The notes below the pieces were generated by a model that worked only from the letters and a program-made list of their open reading frames with translations, was not told the DNA's origin and did not search any database. From Centropus unirufus (lineage: Eukaryota; Chordata; Aves; Cuculiformes; Centropidae): a stretch of DNA of 64,000 bases. Positions 36,500-48,700 of this stretch are shown piece after piece; the first letter of the stretch is position 1; each line of letters begins with the position of its first letter. A program made the position numbers and the translations under genes. The stretch covers positions 2,973,658-3,037,657 of the forward strand of contig VYZI01000040.1 of NCBI GenBank assembly GCA_013397695.1. Direction: 5' to 3'.

Positions 36500-37300
36500 T
36501 CATTCTTCTCTAGCTCTTGAAATAACCGGGCTGGTTTTGCACTCCTGCCGTGGCTCCCAGTCCCACAATTTCTGCAGGAACCTCAGGTTTGCTCCTGCCC
36601 CTTCTGTGCCAGGACTAACACTGCAAGAGGATCTGGGAATGAAGAGCCACCAGCCACGGGATTCCCTGCCTGTGTCTAACAGAGATGTCGTGCGAGCTGC
36701 ACATGAAGATGAAAGCACTTCTGGAAGCGCAAATAGCCTTTCAGGGCTAAGCTCCCACAGCGCAGCCTTTGCTTTGAGTCCCACCGCTTTGGGACCACAA
36801 TCCAGGGTGGCCAAACAGTTCTTTACGATCCCCACGGCCTGCCGGCACCCCAGCCTGCTCTCATTTCTTACACCAGATGTGCCAGAGCCACTGGAGAGCA
36901 GCAGGTCAAACCACAGGGAGGGGAAGACTGGAGCTGGGGAGCCTTTGGTCATGGAGGCCTGCCGGAAGAAGGAGAGGCGATTCGTATGTGTTTGCCCCTC
37001 TCCAGCTCGGGCTGTTCCCTGAGACATGCAAGGAGCAGCAGGCGGCAAAGCAGCTGTGCCAGGTGACACCAGGAGAGAGGCAGCGTGTGGCCCTGCGGGT
37101 GCTGGACGTGCGGTTGCTGCCTGCTGCCACAGCTGCTGGACCAAGTGGGCCTTTTGGAGCTGGGAGCTTGGGAGAAGCAGCGGGAGGTTCAGGTTGTTGG
37201 GAGAATTTGGGGTGGTAGAGGGGGATTGTGGCAGGGTCTGAGAAGTCTGATTTCGGGCGGTGGGACTCCCAGGGCGGCTGAGGAAGATGCTGGAGAGGGA
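36500..37300. other. GC-richer island with unrecognised overlapping open frames
   Basis: This stretch stands out from the AT-rich desert: I count about 25 CpG dinucleotides in about 800 bp, more than in neighbouring DNA but below a classical CpG island. It carries the longest open frame of the window (214 codons, minus, 36500..37144) opposite a 161-codon plus frame (36537..37022) and others. None resembles a family I know. Composition is low in stop codons because GC is high, so the frames are probably fortuitous. A promoter of a non-coding RNA or a regulatory island is possible. Confidence 0.4.
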
Positions 37301-38432
37301 AAGGCTCTCAGCCAGAGGAAAATTCTAGATTGTGGTTTGCAGGACCTGGCAATCTGGGCACCCCTGTCAGAAGCATTTAGAGGCTTTTGGGTTCTGTCTT
37401 TCCCAAATGAGTACTTGTAAGTCGCCTTGATGTTAATGAGAATTACATGCACACATCAGGGAAAGAATAGTCCCTCTACAATGGGCATGTGACAGCTAAA
37501 GTGCATCAGTCAGCAGGGAAACAAAAGAGGTCATAATTTATGTAAAAGGTTCATTTTTAATGTAAATTCTGCCCCCAAATGCTCTGCTTACCAGCCTGAA
37601 TCTGTGATATTTGGCAGTGGAAAATGAAAGGGGTGAAAATCTCACTGCTGGCAGGTAAATGCATAATGTGATAGATTGATTTAAAATCCTTGTCATCTTT
37701 CTTTTTCACCTGCATACATAACGATCCTCTGTTAGTCATTAGGGCTCCTTGTACCTTCAGCGCTCAAAAAAAATATTGGCTTTGAAATGATACTTCATTG
37801 TTAAGGAATTTTGTCAGCTAGCTCCATTTATCAATGTATCAAAGCCATTTTACAAGAGATAGGCTCCACTTTGGCACGAATAGTGCATACATTACGCGCC
37901 TTGTGAGGACCTGTATCTCATTCCAGCACTGACTGGAAATGCCAAGTGCGACCACAGAACATAATGAGACATGTCACCTGGGTTTGGGGACAGCAAGAAG
38001 AGGTGACTGAATTGGCCCCTGGTGTTTTCTCCTGGACAGAGATGAGAGGAGCAGGGACAGGAGGAGTAGGAGCAGGCACTTGTTTAGGGCACAGAGAGTA
38101 GCTGAGGACTCAGCTGTCAGAGCCCCCGGGGTGGGGGTAGCATATGCCACCAAGCTGTATTTTTCTGCTGATCTATTTGCACCTCCTCCCCAGACATCAA
38201 GAGCCAAGCCAGGAAACACTCTTTTCAGTAGCCATATGTGTGTCTGGAACAAGGGTTTTTTTTCAGCAGACCAGTGTTAACTGGCAGTGTCACTCTGTTT
38301 TGTGAGCAAAATTTTGTAGCATAAGCCAAGCCACAGAAAGATGACTACCAAGTAACTACCTCCAAAGCTGTTCAGGCTGTCTTGTGAATTAAATAATTTT
38401 TCTTTGTCCTTTTGTTTAGTGCTTCACCTTGT

Positions 38433-38445
38433 GTTGCCAAGCAAC
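38433..38445. promoter_or_regulatory. RFX X-box-like palindrome GTTGCCAAGCAAC
   Basis: Perfect inverted half-sites GTTGC and GCAAC flank CAA. This matches the RFX-family X-box with the one-base-spacer form (GTTGCCTAGCAAC-like) except at the centre. RFX factors bind such sites at ciliary and neural enhancers. Occupancy is inferred only. Confidence 0.4.
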
Positions 38446-39660
38446 TGCACGGGGAAAGTTAATGGCAAAGCTTCCCTTTTAGATCAGGTAGGTAGGAGGT
38501 CTTTGAAATGATCTGGTGTGCAGAAGGCGAGGACTGAGAGAAAAAAAAGTACACATGGTTGTTTGGGTCTTTTTATATCTTCCATGCATCCTAGAAACAG
38601 AGAATCCTGCAGCGGAGATAGCCAAAGATAGGGCTTTCCTGTGCATACTTCATTACCATGTCAGTTTAAGGAAACAACACAAACACGGGCTAAGCACTGA
38701 GAGATGTCAACAAGCAAATAACTTTGCTGCAGTGATTTCTACTCTGAATTACCCTACCAACAGGGTTTCTCCCTCAAAAGGAAAATCTTAACCAAATTTG
38801 CTGCCACTCAAACACTCCCAGCCTCAGCCTCTGCATCCCAAGAAGGAATCTCCGCCTCCATTGAACCATGCTGAAGCTATAAAGGATGCCCCAACTTCCT
38901 GCCAGCAACACCTACTGCACCTTCCAGATGAGAACCTCAAAGCCCACAGGATCCCTGTAAACTGGGACTTGTACTTTCCAGGCTGAGGGTTCATAGCTTA
39001 AATCATAACAGAGGGGCCCGAGGCACAAGGAATCTGCTGCCTCATACTGGCTCCCACACTCAATTTGCACAACTCGCTGAACCCAGCCACAGGACTCAAG
39101 AGTCCTGACCATTAGGCACTCCAACTCACCACCATCAGACTCCTGAGCTTGGTCTTTTCCATTCATTGCCTAGTGTTTTCTTTCAGGAATACTATTAATG
39201 ATCCTAGTCCTGTTTTCTAGTTATACCCCATAAGATCCTCCTTGATGCCTCTCAAAGCCAGGTTTTTAAAGGGCCAACAGATTTTTTTCTAGGAACATGT
39301 AAGAAGTGTGCTTGGAAGCCAGACTCAACAAGAATATGGTGTAGTGTCTGCTTGGTATTCATGGAAACCAGCAGGAGCATGGAAAAAGATATGGGAGAGG
39401 CAGAGAACTGTTGAGGGTTCAAGGGGTGAACTCAGTCCCAAACAGAGCATAAGAGAAGTTGTGCTTCGTAAGGGTACAGACCTGGAAATGACCTCTTTCT
39501 CTCTTTTTCTCTAACTGGCAAACATGTTTTGAAGTGAACATTATTCTACATTCATCATTCTCCATGGGTTTTTTTTTAATTACTATTGCAGATGAAAAAT
39601 TGTATCATGATAAATAGAAACTACAATCAGTCTTGATTAAAGAAAAAAAATTAGAAAAGA

Positions 39661-39690
39661 AATTAGAAATTAGAAATTAGAAATTAGAAA
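39661..39690. repeat. Short tandem repeat (ATTAGAA)n
   Basis: About four copies of a 7-bp unit ATTAGAA, preceded by related ATTAGAAAAGA sequence. Likely polymorphic in length. Confidence 0.85.
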
Positions 39691-41941
39691 ACAAAAAAAA
39701 GTTAGTTTTAATTTTTGTCACAAAGTATTATGAGTGCAGTTGTGAGAGTTGTGTTGAGGCTCAGCTTAAAATATTCCTACCATATTTTGCAAGGTATCTA
39801 TTTACATCTAGTTTAGTATCCTGCCTCTGAGAAAAACAAACACCAGCAGCTTCAGAGGACAAGAGATGAAACCTCTCACAGTCAGGTGACACAGTCTACC
39901 CTATAAAAATTTTCATCCAGAGCCATAACAGTGAAAGATTGACTACTGGAGATAAACTAGTCCAGCTCTGTAACAAATGCCCATACGTGATAGTAACATA
40001 CTATTTACAACTCATTAAAAAAAAAAGTCTTTGCTCTATAACTAATAGTACTTAGAACTATACACAGAGCCAACCATCTCATCTGCAAGGTGTCAATTCT
40101 GTATACATACCCTTTTTCTGAACATTGTAAAGGTTAAGTCATTTAACCTAGCAAGGTAAATTCAGTCAAGCTATAAGAAATAGGAAATACTCCTGTAGGT
40201 TTAAAATGAAAGAAAAATAAATTCAAGATCTCAGCTAAAATTACTGAAAGCCATCAATGCACCAACTCTGTAACATAATTGTATACAGCCCAACTCACGT
40301 TACTAATGTGGCCAAATTTTGCCTGAAATTACCAAACATTTCATTCTTGTTCAATGATATTAATTTTTTTTAAATTGAAAGTATTTGTGTGCATTTTAAT
40401 ATATATTATATGGCTCTTTGGTTCCCTTACTTCTAAACAGGAAATTACGGACTTTTTCTTCTAAGATCTCTGATGAATCACACATTTGTGTACATAAACA
40501 TTTACATACATACGCGCAGGTATAGAGTTGTTGTTAAAGCCTGTGGTTTTTACACTTCTCTTTCTTTGTAACAAGATGGGTTCACACCTGACAACAGCCC
40601 TTAGCAGGAAAGGCAAAAATAAATTTCTCTTTGCAAGCATTCTGCCTCTGCAGTCATCTAACCACCATTAAAGTCTTCCTGGAACTTTGCTGACTACCTT
40701 AGTTAATATTAAGTACGTATTAATAAAAATGTTCTGTGTCAGACAAGGCGATTCTAGACAGACCACAGACAGACCCAACTGGATCTTTAGCTGTACTTTA
40801 AAACATGGGAGGTGTAAATTCTATATAACACCATTGAAACTAAAAGGTGCACTGGTCCTCCTAAGAGATATGAGATAACACACCAAAAAAAAACACTGGG
40901 TAAATACTTACACAGAGCTCCAGGAAAGTGAGTTTCATGTTAATCATTCTCCCTCCTCCCACACTGTGGTTCTTATTGGACAAACAGAGTAACATGGATG
41001 GCCATGTTTCAAGTACATGTAGGTTGTTTGCCTGGGAGTACCAAAGATCACCTCTGAAGGCATCAAACTTAGCCTGAGAGAGGCCTCTGTGCCGAGGACA
41101 GCTGCCACAAGAATTTGGAGAAGACAACAGGCCACCTCCAAAGAAACTTGTGGAACGAAACAGAAAGAATTCCTTGCAAAAGCTGCCGTGCTCCTGCTTT
41201 GCTCCCCAGCTGGCAGGCAGCAACTGGCAGCCGGCATTGCTGGAAGTCTGAGCTGCAGAGCCTTCTGGTACTGAGGAGATAAGGACAGCAACTGAGCTTG
41301 TGGCAACACCAAGGCACACGTTCTAAGGATTTATACGGAGCAATCGCATGCATACATCAATGATTGTATTATCCTGTCCTATCTGTGGCCAAGCATAATG
41401 CCAGACATCACAGGAAACTTGTGTTCTCTGATGAATAAGGTACCTTCTTCACATAATATTCAGAGATGGGACTTCAGGGTGTGAGGAGCTATTGGGAGCA
41501 CAGGGATGAACTCTGGAAAAGTATCTGTAGCCATGTGGCCTGCCTTTGTGTGTCTGCAAAGAAGGATTTTATCCACCGCTGAGATATGCTGTGCCAACAG
41601 CTGAGCACTCAGCACTCCTAATATTTCTCCCAGTGGCCTCTCATGCTAAGAATTCTAGATTTTATATTAACCACAGTACATTAAATTTGCTATTTGAACC
41701 TCCCAGTTATCTTTGTGTCTCTCTTCCCACCCTCTCACTCCCACCCCTCCCAAGAAAGAGCTTTTCTTTCTGTTCCCAGTTCTGGATCTGTCTCCCTCTA
41801 TGGCATAAGCACAGACTGAGGGACTTCATCTTCCAGGGGCATACAGAACATAGGGATGTTTGAACAATTGGAGGAACGTGCTGTTTACATTTGACCAGCC
41901 CCATAAAAATACAAAAATGTTAAGAACAAGATACTCTCCAT

Positions 41942-41974
41942 ATACCATATGGTATTGATATTATTATATCAATA
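41942..41974. repeat. Two adjacent palindromes
   Basis: ATACCATATGGTAT (41942..41955) is its own reverse complement. Overlapping its end, TATTGATAT (41953..41961) and ATATCAATA (41966..41974) are exact inverted copies with a 4-nt loop. Confidence 0.85.
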
Positions 41975-44453
41975 AATTCCTCCCTAACTCTAACAGATGC
42001 TCAAGTTGGTAGTTTCACTATACAATACAATGCACTTCTATGTCCTTTTCTGTAAGCAAGAACATGCCAGATGCTTTTCCACTACATATTGGCAGAAATA
42101 TGGTTCTATACAGCCAGAGAAAGCAAACTTCACCTCCACTACAGATGAGCCTCTATGGAACTGCTTTTTAAATCTTGCTTTCTTAAAGCTGATTAATTTT
42201 GACAGAGGATTTACCTACTGATAGCCATCCAGATGATCAAATACTGCTGGAACTGAAGCTGATGTATCGTCAAGGAATATGAAACTCCCCTAATGTCACA
42301 ATTATATTTTTATTTCTTTTTTTAATACCATTAGACAAAGGAAAGAAATTAGTTATTTTCATTTTTCCTTCATTAACTATTTTTTGCTTTTTTATCTTCT
42401 CTGCTCACTCTCATTTATCTTCTTTCTCATTTCCTTAGGGAGCAAACAGTGCTAACCTTCTTCTCTGCTTCCCTCATTAAATATAATTTTAATTATTTTT
42501 ACTTCACCCCTACCCATTAGTTCTCCAAAGTTCTCTTCCAGCTGCATACATTAACACATCACTATTCTAATCATTCTTGTTGCAAATATCATCACCTAAT
42601 TTTGGCACTTGAATCTTTGCTCTTTGATCCTTTAATTGGCATCTACTGTTGAATTCCTGTGAGACTATGCTGTTTCACTCTTCACCTCATCAACTTCTAA
42701 GTCTCCCTTCCTGACTATATTTCAGGGTGTACTTTTGGGAAAGGTTTAAGCCACTTGAAGACTACGCAGCCATCAAAAGAAATTATCTTGCCATCCCACC
42801 ATCCCTGGGTGTATGTTCTCACCTCGCTGCCCACGCTGCCATTACCACTTATGCAACCTCACGGTCAGGCAGGCCACGACTCTTCTTTCATATTTTTGTG
42901 CTTTCTTTGGTAGGGTAAATTTTCTGGTAGATCAGTTAATGCCTGCCCAAAGGAGGCAGCAGGGTTAGGAGTAGGGGGAGAAAGGCAGCACTGCCTCTTT
43001 CAGCCTCAGGGCACATGGATGGATTTACAGCCTGCATGAAACTGCTGCTGCTTGGTAAGTGCAAAACCTGCACAGTGACAGGGAGAAATAAATGTGCATT
43101 TAGATTTTTTCCAGCTACCACTTTTCTACTTGAGTCACAGTCACGATTTTATGTGGGCAGGGCACCTCTCTTTTGGGGTGGGGGTTGCTGTTGGCTTCAC
43201 TGAACTGTTGAACTTTGCCAGGTCTGCAGTTTAGCCAAAAGCAAAACACTGGACAAGAAACGAACAGGTCTCACAATCCTTAGTCATCAGCTTCAACACG
43301 AGTTTGTCTGGAGGGCAGGAGGGAAAACCGTTGATGAATGTGTCTAAAAATAAATGCAAGGGTTTCCTGACATTGTTTTCTGGTCTTCTGTATTCCCCTT
43401 ATGAGGGAAAAGGACCAGTGTGTTTCAAACTGCATTTTAGTTTGTTGTTAAAATTCAGAGCCCAAGAAAATACATAAGTAATAACAGGACTGAGAAATAG
43501 GAGCCAGTCTGGATTGTAACCGTGATGACCTTCACTTCTATTGTCCCTGGGGTCTTTGACAGACAAAAGAAATAACTCACCTTTACCATTACCCCTTCAA
43601 ATTGTGTTTTACAAGTTTAGGAATCCAAAGATGTAATATTTAAAGGACCACCTTTCCTCCAAAAACTAGACCAGAAAAAAGACACCAGTATGCTACATTT
43701 ACAGGTAACATCTTAAACTGGTACATGGCAGAGAATATAATGAAAGCTCTAATTGTTTCCTTCAGTATCTTCAGGGAATCTGTCAGAAATTCTCTCACAT
43801 CTGCAGCAGCCAAATACACAACTTTTCTAGTGTTGTATCTATCTATGTCATAGGACAGGCTGAAAAAAATAGAAGCAGCAGTATTGATCTTTCAGAAATC
43901 TATACAAAAACTATTTAGGTTCATCTATCTTGGATACCATAATTATAGAGCCCAGCTCTGGCTGTTAGGTTCCTTGAAACAGGCTGAAAGTTAGGAGTTT
44001 GAGTATTTATTTTCTCCTTCAGAGTATCTCATTGTAAACTGCCCGGAAGACGTTCAGAGGCAACCACAAGTTTACAAAACTGAAAAAGCCCACTTCGTAG
44101 GAGATTTTTTTCTGTTCTGAAAGCTACAAATATATATAACAGGCAAGCTCAGTTGAAGCCTGGAGATGTCTGGGGTCTGTTGTACTGAGGTAGCAATCAC
44201 TTGGGAGGTGAAATGAATAATGGGGACACAGAAGGTGCTGGGCTGGTTGATATTGATAGCTCCCAAACTTGGGATGACACAGCTACAACAACTGCCTATG
44301 TGCTAAATTTCTGCAGCATACATGGCCTGCTTCATTAAGGTCATTACAATAGCAGGAAATAATTCACTTCTACTGCACCATCTCTCAAAAGAAAATGTCT
44401 ACAACTGAAAACAAAATCAAAATGAACACAACAGAACCAGCAGGATGCACTTA

Positions 44454-45012
44454 TGTACTGGCTTGGTCTGGGCTGGAGTTAATATTTTTCATAGTGGTCT
44501 CTGTGATACCATGTTTTGCATCTCTGACCAAAACAGTCTTAATAAGGGACGAATATTTCAGCTATTACTGAGCAGTGCTCACATAGATTCAAGGCCTTTT
44601 CTGCATCTCACGCTGCCAGTGAGGAGGCTGGGGGTGTACCAGAAAATGGGAGAGGACACAGCTGACCCCAGCTGACCAGAGGGTTGTCCCACACCATGAG
44701 ATGTTGTGCTCAGCTATAAAAGCTGGAGGAAAGAAAGAGGAAGGGGGAGATATTTGTAGTTAATGGCCTGTGTCTTCCCAAGTAACTGTGTGAGGAAGCC
44801 CTGCTTTCCCGGAAATGGCTAAACACCTGCCATTTCCTATTTTGCTTTGCTTGTATACTCATCTTTGCTTTACCAATTAAACTGTCTTTACCTTGACCTG
44901 TGTGTTTTCTCATATTTTCCCTTCTCATGCTTTCCCCCCAGCTGCTGCAGGGGAGGGAGTGTTTGTATGGTGCTTAGCTGCCTACCATGCCTATCAGGGT
45001 TAACCTAAAACA
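44454..45012 (+). mobile_element. Solo LTR of an avian endogenous retrovirus (ERVL-like)
   Basis: The segment begins TG (TGTACTGGCTTGGTCTGGGC) and ends CA (TTAACCTAAAACA), about 559 bp. It contains blocks I recognise from a widespread bird LTR: GGAGTTAATATTTTTCATAG, CTGAGCAGTGCTCACATAGA, TATAAAAGCTGGAGG, AATTAAACTGTCTTTACC and GGTGCTTAGCTGCC. A TATA box (44715..44721) and a poly(A) signal variant (44875..44881) have the right LTR order. Flanks ACTTA / ACTTC are a 4-of-5 match for a 5-bp target duplication, which suggests ERVL type. No gag, pol or env is nearby, so it is a solo LTR, an old copy with no coding capacity. Confidence 0.82.
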
Positions 45013-45167
45013 ACTTCATTTTTTGCTATACCAGTCAGCCTTGACTTCATTTCACAGAGTTTAAGATCCCAAAGGATCATTAGTTTACCTTGTATGATCT
45101 TCAGTACACAAAGAGAAAGTGTAATTCATTCACACCCTTAGGTCAAAGATATTTGTTTGACTAAAGG

Positions 45168-45740
45168 TGTGAGGAACAAGGGCCAGTTTAACTGGGGTAA
45201 TTTGCCCCAGAGACTCCTCCTCACCTGACTCGATAGTTCCTAGGTGGCTGTCCTAGTTGTCTGCCCCTGCAATACCCACAGCTGCTCCAGCTGTTCCCCA
45301 CAGCACTCCCAAGTGTATTGCTCCACCTCGCAAACCTGCTGGGATCCTGCATCCTTTTGACCAAGGGGAGTAGCTATCCATCACCATCCTGACTTCTACT
45401 GAGCAAGGACTGCAGAGGCCCAGCGGCACAGTTCTGGGTTGCGTGCTGTTCTGTTGTCCTTTAATTCCTACCCTTTGAGTCACATAGCTCTTGTTTATCG
45501 GAGGACTGAGTGCCTTGAACACAAGATGGAGATGCTATCACCGATATTTCTGTGTTTGTTTCCTGGTTTGGCCCCTTTTTCTTTTAGTTTCTGCCCTCCC
45601 CGTGACTTCTCCTTGAACTTACCACTTGCTCTGTGTGAGTGCCTCTGGTTATTGTTTGTCTGTGCTCAGACGCTTTAATGTCATTGCTTTACCTTTGCTT
45701 TACCATTGCTGCTGTGTGTGTTCCCAGCAAACAAAAAACA
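45168..45740 (+). mobile_element. Possible second LTR-like segment
   Basis: Starting at TGTGAGGAACAAGG and running to about CCAGCAAACAAAAAACA, this stretch has LTR-like texture: TG start, CA end, a C/T-rich 3' half and a composition unlike its surroundings. It lies 155 bp from the solo LTR. I find no convincing target duplication and do not firmly recognise the family, so this is a suggestion only. Confidence 0.25.
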
Positions 45741-48700
45741 AGTAGGGGAAGGCTGAAGCTATAGTCAGAATGCATTTATGTGGAATAATTGTATATCTAT
45801 CTGAGGGACAAAGGAATGAAAAGACCTCAAAACCAAAAAAGAAGTATACTAGCTACAAGCAAGTATGTGCACAGATTCCCGTTTTTCTTCTCATATAGTT
45901 CAATGCGATGGGTCAGCTTACAGAGATCTGCCCTTCCCCACTGTTCAGTGAGCATCAGCCCAGGAAAGTGGCTAAGCATTACATAAACTCTTACTAGAGG
46001 CAGCTCTGGAAAAATATTCATCCACAGAGCTAGGACTGCCACCGTTTGTTTGAATTTTTGCTCTGCATCTCATCAGCTCAGTGCCAGCTAGTGTGTAGCT
46101 GGATGGGTGGTGGAGTTAACACATCCTGGATGGGAGACAGAATAGCGAGGAGCAAGCCAGGCCAGGAGGCAGCTGCCTCCTCTGTATTGATGCAGAGATC
46201 AGTCCCCAGCTCAAATCCCTTCTCCAGCTCCTGCTTATCTCTTGATGACAAAACTACTTGATCAAGCCCCAACTACATCAAAGGCAAATTTGATCTCTGA
46301 ACCACGATGTGCTCTTGGGACAGTAAAATTTTACGGTCAGGGCAAAGCACACAACAACAGCTGTTACAGGATGGAGCTGGGAACACAACATGTTGGGATG
46401 CTGACCATTGGCTACAGACATTCTTCTTCATGAAAAAGAGACCAGTCTGAAGTCTGATTCATTGTATAAAAATCAGAATTATACACAAATATACAATTGA
46501 GGAATATCTGTTATAAAGCTATGAATATAGTTTAAAGCTAGAATGGAAAACTGTGATCATCCAATTTTATCTCCTACAAAGCATTATCTGTTAGAATCCC
46601 TGAATTCTTGATTTAATATAATAGCTTGACAAAAAATTATTATAAGCCTGTGCCTAATAATCCTCCTTACTGCTAGGTTGTTCTTTTATCAGTGGAAATT
46701 GAGATAAAGCATTGTAGTTCTATATTGAATGTAACATAGTAAAACGTTGCTTCATTTTCTTAAAAAAAACCATGAATTTATAGGTCAAAATTCATAGCAA
46801 ATCGTAAATACATAAATAGATATTTTCATTGTTTCAACAACCTTAAAAAATAGTCAAATACATATAAGGTTGGCCCCATCGAAAACTTGTGTAGACACCT
46901 GGTTTGTCTCCAAAGTCAATTAATCCCTTTCCAAAATGCATTATAAATTAGAATTGATTTGGTAACATTTAAAAATTGTATTATCAAGAAAGCCAGGTCT
47001 AAACGTACCATTTTAACTTGATTTGCCATTTCTTATTATCATTTTACTATTTATTTTGTCCTGTTTTTCAATTGAATGACTTAAGCGTTGCCCTTGAGAT
47101 GTTCCTATTTATAGCATATCTTAGAATTTATTACGTTCACAAAAATTCGGTCAATGATGTTGACCTTTACAAGAAAGAATCACTCAGACTCCTTAATTCC
47201 ATTTGACTGCATTGCAGTGTTAGTGATCTTTCTCCATTTTCTTTAAATTTTACTTATTAATTTCACTATGCTGAGGCTACCTCAAACTGGAGGACATTTT
47301 CAAGCTTAATTTTTTCATAAATGCAAATTTTCTCTTTTTGTAGTCTTCCTTTTTGTTGAAAACTTAGGATAACAGACAAATAAACTACCCAAGGAAAAAA
47401 AAAACCAGTTAGTGAGCCCCCATTGTAAGGCACATTCTGCAATGACAAAGAAAACTTTCCAAAAAACCATAGCCAAGTCCAGACTAGGGCTAAGAATCAA
47501 ACTGAAAGAATGACCATCTGGGTCACCTTACAGGAATGTGGGATTTCTACCTCCAAATTAATAGAAAAGCTAGGAGCACCAGAAATACCAGCATACAAGA
47601 AAAAAAATTAAAAAAAAAAGCAAAACCAAATTAACTTAGTAGATTACTAAGAGGTTAAATAAAATATCAGCAAAGAGAGAAATACATACCACTGAAAAAC
47701 TTCCACCTACCAATTGATAGAGTGACTACCGATTTGCAGAAAAGATGATGGCAGGATAAGTAACCACATTTCATGTTCGAGTAGAGAGATCAGAAAAGGA
47801 GCAGAGACTCAGAAATGGTATTAAAAGCTACTATATTTTAACATTCAAAGCCAGAATTGGCATGGGTTTTGTTTGTAATTGCTGTCACTAGCCACTGACT
47901 GTTTCATTCTGGTGCTCGGGACCATGCGCCGAGTGAGCAATGGCTCAACACAGAGGTTCATTTAAAAACTTAAAAGAAGATAGAAGGATGGAAACCCCGG
48001 ACAGAATCTCAATATTTACTCAACCACAGCCAAATTCAAAAGCAGAAGCTCCAATGCAATGAAAAACACTCAGAAGAGGCAGGTATTTACCATGATCATA
48101 AGACAATTTTGCTATATGGAAGGTTCAAGAGAGCTCCCAAGTTCCAACCTTCTCACTTTTTTATAATTATCAAAAAAAAAAACCAAAATAGCATCCTCTT
48201 TGCAAACATAACATCCTTTCTATCTCTCAGAGTGTCTCTCCTATCCAGAGACATCTCATAATCTTGGCTGCTAGGAGAGGTGCTGGAGCAGATGAGAATT
48301 CCAGTCCCGCAGAAGCATCATGATGCAAATGAAGTTATGTCCAGATCCTGGAAAACTCTCGTCTTCTCCAGTTTAGACAGTCAAACCTACCAGTTCACAG
48401 CATGCATTTGCAGACAAATGGACACTAACTCTCGGATTCAGGGGTACCCAGAAACATATCTATGTTGTGTGGTACTCTGGGAGAAATAGAGCAATTATAA
48501 TAATATAAATTATAATACCCAGTGTCTACCTGGCAACAGTGAATCAGTTCCTTTCTGTACTAGGTAAGGATAAAAGAGAAAGACTGTTTCCTTCTTTAAT
48601 ACACAAATTTAAACAGTAATAAATAATTGCAATAATAAAATTGCCATAAAAAATATAAGGCTGGAACATATCCTTCTAAGTTATACCTGTCAACCAAGAT

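Larger units (their letters stand above)
37301..44453. other. Intergenic DNA
   Basis: Unique-looking sequence without a recognisable gene. It contains an RFX X-box-like palindrome (38433..38445), a short 7-bp tandem repeat (39661..39690), overlapping unrecognised minus-strand frames at 40861..41353 and a pair of palindromes (41942..41974). Confidence 0.7.

Noticed and set aside
36500..37144. 214-codon minus-strand open frame as a protein gene
   Set aside because: It overlaps long frames on the opposite strand, lies in GC-rich DNA where stops are rare, has no recognisable domain and no splice context. Kept only as part of the GC-rich island.
40861..41353. Three overlapping minus-strand frames (152, 122 and 94 codons)
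   Set aside because: Overlapping frames in the same segment, none resembling a known protein. A degraded repeat is possible but not recognised.
44454..45740. Full endogenous provirus
   Set aside because: No gag, pol or env reading frames or internal region between the LTR and LTR-like block; only a solo LTR is supported.
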